The position numbers and the translations under genes are program-made. A stretch of 64,000 nucleotides of DNA from Deltaproteobacteria bacterium. GTDB taxonomy: Bacteria > Myxococcota_A > Polyangia > GCA-2747355 > JADLHG01. The notes under the pieces are model-generated. The model was not told the origin of the DNA. It ran no database searches and saw only the letters and a list, made by a program, of their open reading frames with translations. Of this stretch, positions 17,160 through 25,049 are shown piece after piece. Each line of letters opens with the position of its first letter. Positions within the stretch are counted from its first letter, which is position 1. The stretch spans positions 1 to 64,000 of the forward strand of contig JADLHG010000056.1 of assembly GCA_020848905.1 (NCBI GenBank). Reading direction: 5' to 3'.

Positions 17160-17656
17160 AGGGGCCGACGCGGAGGAGAAGCCGTGGAGCGCCGGCCGTC
17201 GCGGGGAAATACGCCTGCGCGGTGTCACGTGCGCTCGCTCAGCCCGGTGCTTCGCTGGCTGCGCACCTCCGTCGAGGCAAGGGCGCGATCGACGGCGTTC
17301 ATCGAACGCTGATCGAGCCGAAGCTCGATGGCTCGGTGAATCTCGAGGTCGCCTGGGCTGGCGGGCAGCGAGAAGGCGAGAGACTCTTCGACTACCTTGC
17401 CGTCGTGGCCGATGGGTGCGCGCTCAAGCTGATCGAGGTCCACCCGGCCAGCTCCACAGGAGCGGTGCAAGAGGTGATCGAGAAGAAGCAGGGCACCGAG
17501 GCGATAGCGGCGAGATCCAAGGTTTCGCTTGAGGGTGGTAGCTGGCACTGGCTGGTGCCGGGGAAGGGATCCGTGACCTTCACGGCCAATGACGGCCACG
17601 GCAAGCGTTTGGCCCTGGCTGGGATCGTTCAGCCCCGACGACGTCTGGCGGGGTAG
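17156..17656 (+). CDS. Small partner of the AAA ATPase, possible nuclease-fold effector
   Basis: A 166-residue basic protein; ATG 17156 overlaps the ATPase stop (ATGA), so translation is coupled. N-terminal 20 residues are Arg/Lys-rich. The core reads FDYLAVVADGCALKLIEVHPAS then VQEVIEKKQG. A buried Asp followed by a beta strand ending E-x-H, then a helix with K, resembles a diverged PD-(D/E)XK core, but the terminal Lys is His, so this is tentative. I do not recognise a named family (it is not DUF4435). Inferred role: toxin or effector kept in check by the ATPase. The stop lies 11 bases before pglX. Confidence 0.75.
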   Translation: MKGPTRRRSRGAPAVAGKYACAVSRALAQPGASLAAHLRRGKGAIDGVHRTLIEPKLDGSVNLEVAWAGGQREGERLFDYLAVVADGCALKLIEVHPASSTGAVQEVIEKKQGTEAIAARSKVSLEGGSWHWLVPGKGSVTFTANDGHGKRLALAGIVQPRRRLAG

Positions 17657-17667
17657 CGGGTAGAAGA

Positions 17668-20600
17668 ATGGCGCGAGGGGCAGGGCAGAGGAAGAAGGTC
17701 AGGCTGGAGGAGCTGCCGGGGCAGGCGGATCCGCGGGCGGCGCTTGATGGGGCGGGGCTTTTGCGGGCGGCGCAGCCGGTCCTGAAGGTGCTGAACGCGG
17801 ATCTATTGGCGCGGGCCAAGGGCTCGCCGGCGGTGAGGGCGGCGCTCGAGGCGCGGCACGCGGCGGACAGGGCGGCGCGACGCACGGCGGACAGCTTCCT
17901 CGAGTGGCAGGGCCGGTTCATTGCGCAGGTGGGGGCGGCCTGGCTGCTCTCGTGCGTCTTCGTGCGCACCCTCGAGGACCGGGGGCTTTTGGGCCGGGCG
18001 CGGCTGGCGGGGCCGGGGGCGGCGGACAGCCAGCGGCTCTTCTTCGAGCTCGCCCCGTCGCTCACCGAGCGGGACTACCTGCTCACGGTCTTTCGGGAGC
18101 TGTGCGGGTTTCCGGCGGCGCGGGACCTCTTCGACGCGCGGCACAACCCGGTCTGGCTGCTCGCTCCCTCGGCGGAGGCGGCCAAGGCCCTGCTCTCGCT
18201 CTTTCGCACGCCGACGATCGAGGCGCCGGCCTTGCGCTTCGGCCAGGCGGACACGCGCTTCCTCGGGGACCTGTACCAGGACCTGGACCCGGAGGTGAAG
18301 GAGCGCTTCGCCCTGCTCCAGACCCCGCGCTTCGTCGAGGCCTTCATCCTGGACCGCACGCTCGAGCCGGCTCTCTCGCGCTTCGGGCTCGACGAGACCC
18401 AGCTCATCGATCCCACCTGCGGCAGCGGGCACTTCCTCCTCGGGGCCTTCGAGCGGCTCTACCACGAGCGGCTGCGGGCGGAGCCGGGCCTCGAGCCGCG
18501 GGAGGCCGCGCGCAGGGCGCTCGACGCGGTCTTCGGGGCGGACCTGAACCCCTACGCCGTGGCCATCGCGCGCGTGCGACTGACGCTGGCCTTCCTCGAG
18601 AAGGCGGGCTACGCGCGCCTCGCCGACGCGCCGGCGCTCCCGTTGCATCTGGTCGTGGCGGACTCGCTGCTCCACAATCCGCACCTCAAGCAGACGAGCT
18701 TCGGCGATCGGGCGAGCACGAAGGCGAGGCCGTGGCACGGAGCGGAGTGGGCGCTCGAGGACGAGGCGGGCGCGCGCGAGGTGCTCTACCGGCGCTACGC
18801 GGCGGTGGTGGGCAACCCGCCCTACATCACGGTCAAGGACGCGGCGCTCCGGGAACGTTACCGGGAGAGCTACCGGTCGGCGGCGGGCAAGTACTCGCTG
18901 GCCGTGCCCTTTACCGAACGCTTCTTCCAATTGGCGGGAAAGATCGGCGGGCAAGTAGGCATGATCACCGCCAACTCCTTCATGAAGCGGGAGTTCGGCA
19001 CGAAGCTGATCGAGGAGGTGCTCCCGACGGTGAACCTGGAGCTGATCGTGAACACCTCGGGGGCCTACATCCCCGGGCACGGCACGCCGACGGTGCTGCT
19101 CTTCGGCACGGCCGAGCCGCCCCAGGGGAGTGACGTGCTGACCGTGCTCGCCAGCCGCGGCGAGCCCTCCACCCCCGAGGACCCGGAGCAGGGTCTCGTC
19201 TGGCGCAGCGTCGCGGATCACTTCTTAGAGGTGGGCTTCGAAAACGACTACATCTCCGTGGCGCGGGTAGCGCGGACCGACCTGGCGAAGCATCCCTGGA
19301 GCCTCGGGGGCGGTGGTGCGGCTGAGCTGAAGGCCCTGCTGGAGGAGCGGGCGGAGAAGCGACTGGGGGACGTTGCGCAGAGCATCGGCATCTCCTCGTT
19401 CACGCTTGAAGACGAAGTGTACCTACGGGCAATCGATGCATGGCGCAGGATCGGCGTCCCGCCAGTACGCCTTCGCCCGATGGTTATCGGAGAAGCCATC
19501 CGCGACTGGGTGATAGGCGAGGTGCCGGAGGCCTTCTTCCCATACGAGAGCGACCTGGAACCCGCTCCCGACGACCATCGAGACATCGCGGCCCTCTGGC
19601 CATTTCGCACATCTCTCGCGAACAACAAGCTGTTCGGTGGAAAGACGAAGGTCGAGGGCGGGCTGAAGTGGTACGAATATGGGAGGCTTACGGCCGACAA
19701 ACTCCGCACCCCCCTCAGCATCGCCTTCGCCTTCGTCGCCACCCACAACCACTTCGTCCTCGACCGCGGCGGCAAGGTGTTCAACCGGAGCGCGCCAATC
19801 ATCAAGCTCCCCGCGTCCGCCACCGAGGACGACCACCTGGCCCTGCTGGCCTACCTCAACAGCTCCACCGCCTGCTTCTGGATGAAGCAGGTGTGCATGC
19901 CGAAGGGTATGAACAACACATCGGAGGCCAACGCGACGCCGTACCTGGTGCGTTACGAGTTTGACGGGACGAAGGTTGGCAATCTTCCAATACCACCCGG
20001 GGTAGGTGAACGCGGCGGCGAGCTGATCGGCCTCGCGAGGGCGATGGTAGAGATTCAAGATCGGCGGCAGGCAATCGAGTTCGCACGGTTGATCGAGACG
20101 ACTGCCGATCACGACGAGCTTGGCGTCAAGGTAGTCGCTGCGATAGCTGAACGCGAAGCCCTGCTGCGTCGGCTTGTCGCGCTGCAGGAGGAGCTGGATT
20201 GGCTCACCTACGAGATGTTCGGGCTGTTACGAAAGGGTGACCATGCGCCGGTCGAATCGGTGGCCGGTGTGCCCCTTGGGGCACGGCCGTTCGAGGTGCA
20301 GCTTGCCGAGGCGGTCGTAGAGCCGGGGGTGAAGAGCTACTTCGCGTGGCACGGCACGCAGCCACGGCCCGACGCGGTCCGCGAGCTCGGGCCGACGCAG
20401 CGAGCAACGTACGAGAGCCGGGGCGGCCTTCTTTCGAAGAATGCCGAGATACGTCTGCTCGAGAGTCCCGAGAACAAGCGCAGGTGGCTGCAGCCGGCGG
20501 GAAAGGCGGCGCAGGAAGTCGAGACAGATGCCAAGATCCTCCACGACCAAGCTGTTGCGTGGCTTGAGGTGGAGCTCGAGCAGCTCCTGCGCAGTGCGTC

Positions 20601-21333
20601 CAACGGCCGTGCGGTCTCGAGGGCAGAGCTCGTGCGGGCCGTGCAGAAGCACCGAGGCATGATGATCACGTTGGCGTGGCAACACGCGGGATCTGCCGAG
20701 GTGAAGCCATGGCTCGAAGCGACCATGGCCGAGGAGAGCGTCCCCTACATTGCCGCCCTGCGGTACAGCCGCGGCGGCATGGAGAAGCGAGCGCTGTGGG
20801 AGGCGACGTGGGAGCTGCAGCGGCGAGAGGACATGGGGACCGGCGTTGCGGAGATCCCCGTGCCGCCAAAGTACACCCCCGAAGATTTCGCTGACTCGAA
20901 GTACTTCCGGCTCCGCGGCCCGCTCGACGTACCGAAGGAACGCTTCATCGCCTACCCCGGCTGCGCCTCCGACGAAGACGGCGAGCCGCTCTATGGCTGG
21001 GCCGGGTGGAACCACCTCGAGCGGGCCCAGGCGCTGGCCGCGCTCTACAACGACCGCAAGACCCGCGAGGGCTGGAGTCGGGACCGCCTGACCCCGCTGC
21101 TCGCGGGGCTGCTCGAGCTCGTGCCCTGGCTCAAGCAGTGGCACAACGCGCCGGACCCCGAGTTCGACGGTCTGCGCCTCGGGGACTACTTCGAGGGGTT
21201 TCTCGACGGGCAGGGCCGCGAGCTCTCCTTGACCCACGAGGAGCTCCAGGCCTGGAGGCCGACCGAGACGAAGGGCCGGGGCAAGCGTGGCGCGGGCGCC
21301 GGGGCGACGCGCGAGAAGCAGGGGGAAGCATGA
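17668..21333 (+). CDS. pglX: PglX: BREX DNA methyltransferase
   Basis: A 1221-residue adenine-specific N6-methyltransferase that marks host DNA in BREX. Motif I is DPTCGSGHF (D248), where S-adenosylmethionine binds; motif IV is NPPY (N383-Y386), the gamma-class catalytic motif. Residues about 1-230 are the helical N-terminus; about 240-520 the catalytic fold; about 560-800 contain the target-recognition-like region with WRSVADHF and NKLFGGKTKVEGG. The part encoded by about 19.2-20.9 kb is visibly lower in GC (sample lines 55-68 percent) than the flanks (sample line 83 percent), suggesting a replaced recognition domain. It overlaps pglY by 4 bases. The reading frame is intact with no homopolymer tract that would indicate phase variation. 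Confidence 0.95.
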   Translation: MARGAGQRKKVRLEELPGQADPRAALDGAGLLRAAQPVLKVLNADLLARAKGSPAVRAALEARHAADRAARRTADSFLEWQGRFIAQVGAAWLLSCVFVRTLEDRGLLGRARLAGPGAADSQRLFFELAPSLTERDYLLTVFRELCGFPAARDLFDARHNPVWLLAPSAEAAKALLSLFRTPTIEAPALRFGQADTRFLGDLYQDLDPEVKERFALLQTPRFVEAFILDRTLEPALSRFGLDETQLIDPTCGSGHFLLGAFERLYHERLRAEPGLEPREAARRALDAVFGADLNPYAVAIARVRLTLAFLEKAGYARLADAPALPLHLVVADSLLHNPHLKQTSFGDRASTKARPWHGAEWALEDEAGAREVLYRRYAAVVGNPPYITVKDAALRERYRESYRSAAGKYSLAVPFTERFFQLAGKIGGQVGMITANSFMKREFGTKLIEEVLPTVNLELIVNTSGAYIPGHGTPTVLLFGTAEPPQGSDVLTVLASRGEPSTPEDPEQGLVWRSVADHFLEVGFENDYISVARVARTDLAKHPWSLGGGGAAELKALLEERAEKRLGDVAQSIGISSFTLEDEVYLRAIDAWRRIGVPPVRLRPMVIGEAIRDWVIGEVPEAFFPYESDLEPAPDDHRDIAALWPFRTSLANNKLFGGKTKVEGGLKWYEYGRLTADKLRTPLSIAFAFVATHNHFVLDRGGKVFNRSAPIIKLPASATEDDHLALLAYLNSSTACFWMKQVCMPKGMNNTSEANATPYLVRYEFDGTKVGNLPIPPGVGERGGELIGLARAMVEIQDRRQAIEFARLIETTADHDELGVKVVAAIAEREALLRRLVALQEELDWLTYEMFGLLRKGDHAPVESVAGVPLGARPFEVQLAEAVVEPGVKSYFAWHGTQPRPDAVRELGPTQRATYESRGGLLSKNAEIRLLESPENKRRWLQPAGKAAQEVETDAKILHDQAVAWLEVELEQLLRSASNGRAVSRAELVRAVQKHRGMMITLAWQHAGSAEVKPWLEATMAEESVPYIAALRYSRGGMEKRALWEATWELQRREDMGTGVAEIPVPPKYTPEDFADSKYFRLRGPLDVPKERFIAYPGCASDEDGEPLYGWAGWNHLERAQALAALYNDRKTREGWSRDRLTPLLAGLLELVPWLKQWHNAPDPEFDGLRLGDYFEGFLDGQGRELSLTHEELQAWRPTETKGRGKRGAGAGATREKQGEA

Positions 21334-24300
21334 GCACCCGCGAGACGGCTCCGGTCAACACCAGCCAGGCCACCAGCAACCAAGGCACCCGGAGCGGCGG
21401 TCCCCGCGTGAAGGAGCTCTTCGAGCTGCCGGAGAGCATCCACCGCATCGCCTTTGTAGAAAAGCTCTCCGAGGCCATCCTGCGGCCCGAGACGACGGCG
21501 GCGAACTACGTCCTCACCCCGCCGCTGGTGGAGGCCTTCGACCGAGCGCTGCGCCTCGTCGGGGCCTCGCTGCGGGACGGGCGGAGCCAGGCCGCGTACC
21601 TCCACGGCAGCTTCGGCAGCGGCAAGTCCCACTTCATGGCGCTCGTGAGCCTGGCGCTCGGCGGGAGCGAGCCGGTCTGGCGCCTGCCCGAGCTGCACCC
21701 CCTGCGGGCCAAGCACCCCTTCGTGGGCCAGGCCCGGCTCCTTCTGCTCCACTTTCACCTGGTCGGGCACGAGAGCCTCGAGCAGGCGATCTTCCTGCGC
21801 TACCTCGAGCACGTGCGCCGGGAGCACGCCGGGGCGCCGCTGCCGGGGCTCTTCGCCGACGAGGAGCTCTTCTCCGACGCGCGTCGGATGCGCGAGGAGC
21901 TCGGGGACGAGGCCTTCTTCGCCCCGATGAACGCGGGCCTCGCCACGGACGACGCCTGGGGCGAGTACGGCCAGGCGCCCGTCTGGGACAGAGACCGCTT
22001 CGACGCCGCCGCGGGCTCCACCGATCCCGCCGGGCGCGAGGCGCTCTTCTCGGCGCTCGTGACCACGCGCTTTCGCTCCTACGCCCAGGAGCACCGGAAG
22101 CTCATCGACCTGGACAGCGGCCTGGCCGTGATCGGTCGTCACGCGAAGGGGCTCGGCTACCAGGGGGTGGTGCTCTTTCTCGACGAGCTCGTGCTGTGGC
22201 TGGCCTCGCGGGCCGCCGAGGTGACCTGGTTTCACAACGAGGTGCAGAAGATGGTCAAGCTCGTCGAGGCGCAGGAGGCGTCGCGGGCGCTGCCCTTCGT
22301 GAGCTTCATCGCGCGGCAGCGGGACCTGGCCGAGATGGTGGGCGAGGACTACGCCGGCAGCGAGAACGCGCGCGTACGGGATTCGCTGAAGTGGTCCGAG
22401 GGGCGCTACGAGAAGGTCACGCTCGAGGACCGGAACCTGCCGGCCATCGCCGAGAAGCGCGTGCTCAGGGCGCGGAGCGAGGAGGCGCGGCGGACGCTCG
22501 ACCAGGCCTTTCAGCAGATGAAGTCCAGCGTGGGGGAGGCCACCTGGCAGACCCTGCTGGGCAAGCTAGACGCGCAGGACTTCCGGCGGCTCTATCCCTT
22601 CAGCCCCGCGCTCGTGGAGGCTCTGGTGGCGCTCTCGAACTCGCTGCAGCGCGAGCGGACGGCGATCAAGCTGCTCACCGAGCTCTTGGTCGAGCACGTC
22701 GAGGACCTGGAGCTCGGGCAGGTCGTGTGCGTGGGGGACCTCTACGACGTGCTGGCGGGGGGCGAGGACACGGCCTCGGGGCCGATGAAGGCGCGCTTCG
22801 AGTCGGCCAAGCAGCTCTACGCCTATCAGTTCCTGCCGCTCTTGCAGGACCGGCACGGCACGACCACCGCCGAGCGCTGTCAGAGGCTGCGGCCCGATCA
22901 TCCGGCGCGGCTCGGCTGCTCGAACTGTCCCAACCGGGCCTGTCGCACCGACAACCGGCTGATCAAGACGCTGCTCGTCGCGGCGCTGGTCCCCGAGGTG
23001 CCGTCGCTCAAGGACCTGACCGCGAGCAAGCTCGTGCAGCTCAACCACGGCTCGCTGAGGGTGCCGATCCCGGGGGACGAGGCGAACGCGGTGGCCAAGA
23101 AGCTGCAGGACTGGGCCAGCGCGATCGGTCAGCTCCACCTCGGGCGGAACGCCGATCCGAGCGTGCGGCTGCAGCTCGAGGGCGTGGACCTGGAGCCGAT
23201 CCTCGAGCAGGCGCGGCGCGAGGACACCCCGGGGGTGCGGCAGCGCGTGCTCCGCGATCTGCTCTTTCACGAGATGGGCGTCGGGGAGGTGAAGGACTGG
23301 GCCGTCGACTGGGAGCTCGAGTGGCGCGGCACGCGGCGGCGGGGACAGGTGGCCTTCGCCAACGTGCGCAAGCTCTCGCCCGAGGCGCTGCGTTGCCCGG
23401 AGGCGCACGACTGGCGGCTGATCGTGGACTACCCCTTCGACGAGCCGGGCTTCGGGCCGGCGGACGACGAGGCGCACCTGCAGGCCTTCTGCGAGCAGGG
23501 GGCCGGGAGCTACACGCTCGTCTGGGTGCCTAGCTTCTTCTCGCACGCCATGAACCAGATGCTCGGCGATCTGGTGGTGCTCGAGCATATTCTCGCGACG
23601 CCGGCGCAGACGCGGAAGTACGTCTCGCATCTGAGCGTGGAGCAGCAGGGCCGGGCCGTGAACGACCTGACGAACCTGCGCACGCAAAAGCAGTCGCGGT
23701 TGCGGCAGGCGCTCGCACAGGCCTATGGCCTGGCGAAGGTGCGCGAGGGGGACCTGGACAGCGCGCGGCTCGTCGAGCGACACCTGCACGTGCTGAAGCC
23801 GGGGGTGCAGCTCCGGGCGCAGCTCGCGCCCAACCTGGCGGACGCGATCGACGCCTACGTGAAGGCGCTGCTCGAGGCGCGCTACCCGCGGCACCCGCAG
23901 CTCACGAAGCCGCTCACGGCGAACCGCGTCGAGGAGCTGGTGCGTGTGTTCGGCCAGCTCGTGGACGCGGAGGACAAGCGGATCCCGGTGGCCGAGCGCG
24001 CGCTCGCCGAGGAGGTGCGGGGGACGCTCGGGGAGCTCGGGCTGGTGCGCGTGACCGAGGGGGCGGCGCACCTGCTCGAGGATCGGCGGCTGCAGGAGCT
24101 CGAGAACCGGCGGCAGCAGCAGGCGAGCGAGCGGCCTCTGGTGGGGGAGGTGCGGCGCTGGATCGACGAGGGCGGCCGGATGGGGCTCCAGACCGAGGCG
24201 CTCGACCTGGTCGTGCGGTGCTACGCGCGGTACGCGGCGCGGACGCTGGTGCTCGGGGATCAGCCCTTCGAGGTGAAGCCGCGGCAGCGGATCCCCGACG

Positions 24301-25049
24301 AGGTGGTGCTGGAGAAGCCCGACCTGCCGACGCACGCGGCGTGGAACGCGGCGCTGGGGCTGGTCTGGGAGGCCTTCAGTCTCCCGCACGCCGGGAAAGC
24401 CCTGCACGGGGACAACCTGAAGCGGCTTGAGGCGGAGCTCGGGGGCAAGCTGAAGGAGCTCGGGCCGGCCTGCGCAAGGCTCCCGGGCCTTCTGCGCGGG
24501 AGGCTGGAGGCGCTGGGCCTCGAGACCTCGGTCGATCGGCTGCGCACGGCGAGCTCGGCCGAGGCGCTCTGCGCGGCGCTCGCGGGCCAGCGGAGCAAGA
24601 CCCAGGTGGAGCTACTAGCGGCGTTCCGGCCGGAGACGAGCGCGCGGGCGCTGGGGGCCAGCATCCGGACAGCGAAGGAGACCCTGGCCGTGCTCGAGGA
24701 CGCGCTGGTCTTCGGCGCGATCGGGCAGCTCGCGGCGCGGCGGACGGAGCGCGCGGGGGCGGCGGAGCTGCTCGAGGAGGTCGCGGGGGCGCTCAGGCAG
24801 GACGAGCTGAACGTGCGGCTCGCGCCGAGGCTGCGCGCGCTGGCGGAGAAGGGGCTGCGGTTGCTCTCGCCGGTCGAGCTGGTGGGGCGAGTGGTCTACG
24901 AGCGCGCGTTGAAGGGGGAGGGGCGGGCGGCCGCGATCGAGCTTCTGCGGGCGGTGCTGGCCGAGGCGGAGGGGGCGCTCGCGGCCGGGGGTGAGTCGGT
25001 GACCGTGACCGGGGAGCTCCGGATCGTCTCGCGGGAGCCCGGAGCATGA
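21330..25049 (+). CDS. pglY: PglY: BREX P-loop ATPase (BrxC family)
   Basis: A 1239-residue ATPase; ATG 21330 overlaps the pglX stop and follows AGGGGGA. The start region (VKELFELPESIHRIAFVEKLSEAI) is typical of the BrxC/PglY family. Walker A is GSFGSGKSH (K99); VVLFLDELVLWLAS is the probable Walker B. Cysteines CSNCPNRAC (around residue 530) form a small zinc-like cluster. The C-terminal half is helical, with long Leu/Arg/Glu-rich segments. In BREX it forms an oligomeric ATPase complex that works with PglZ and PglX; all BREX types have a member. Length fits the family (about 1200). It overlaps pglZ by 4 bases. Confidence 0.95.
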   Translation: MSTRETAPVNTSQATSNQGTRSGGPRVKELFELPESIHRIAFVEKLSEAILRPETTAANYVLTPPLVEAFDRALRLVGASLRDGRSQAAYLHGSFGSGKSHFMALVSLALGGSEPVWRLPELHPLRAKHPFVGQARLLLLHFHLVGHESLEQAIFLRYLEHVRREHAGAPLPGLFADEELFSDARRMREELGDEAFFAPMNAGLATDDAWGEYGQAPVWDRDRFDAAAGSTDPAGREALFSALVTTRFRSYAQEHRKLIDLDSGLAVIGRHAKGLGYQGVVLFLDELVLWLASRAAEVTWFHNEVQKMVKLVEAQEASRALPFVSFIARQRDLAEMVGEDYAGSENARVRDSLKWSEGRYEKVTLEDRNLPAIAEKRVLRARSEEARRTLDQAFQQMKSSVGEATWQTLLGKLDAQDFRRLYPFSPALVEALVALSNSLQRERTAIKLLTELLVEHVEDLELGQVVCVGDLYDVLAGGEDTASGPMKARFESAKQLYAYQFLPLLQDRHGTTTAERCQRLRPDHPARLGCSNCPNRACRTDNRLIKTLLVAALVPEVPSLKDLTASKLVQLNHGSLRVPIPGDEANAVAKKLQDWASAIGQLHLGRNADPSVRLQLEGVDLEPILEQARREDTPGVRQRVLRDLLFHEMGVGEVKDWAVDWELEWRGTRRRGQVAFANVRKLSPEALRCPEAHDWRLIVDYPFDEPGFGPADDEAHLQAFCEQGAGSYTLVWVPSFFSHAMNQMLGDLVVLEHILATPAQTRKYVSHLSVEQQGRAVNDLTNLRTQKQSRLRQALAQAYGLAKVREGDLDSARLVERHLHVLKPGVQLRAQLAPNLADAIDAYVKALLEARYPRHPQLTKPLTANRVEELVRVFGQLVDAEDKRIPVAERALAEEVRGTLGELGLVRVTEGAAHLLEDRRLQELENRRQQQASERPLVGEVRRWIDEGGRMGLQTEALDLVVRCYARYAARTLVLGDQPFEVKPRQRIPDEVVLEKPDLPTHAAWNAALGLVWEAFSLPHAGKALHGDNLKRLEAELGGKLKELGPACARLPGLLRGRLEALGLETSVDRLRTASSAEALCAALAGQRSKTQVELLAAFRPETSARALGASIRTAKETLAVLEDALVFGAIGQLAARRTERAGAAELLEEVAGALRQDELNVRLAPRLRALAEKGLRLLSPVELVGRVVYERALKGEGRAAAIELLRAVLAEAEGALAAGGESVTVTGELRIVSREPGA

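Noticed and set aside
17803-19221. 472-codon antisense frame inside pglX
   Set aside because: Same shadow effect; covers the methyltransferase motifs on the opposite strand.
22566-24407. 613-codon antisense frame inside pglY
   Set aside because: Shadow of a real gene; no ribosome site or domain.
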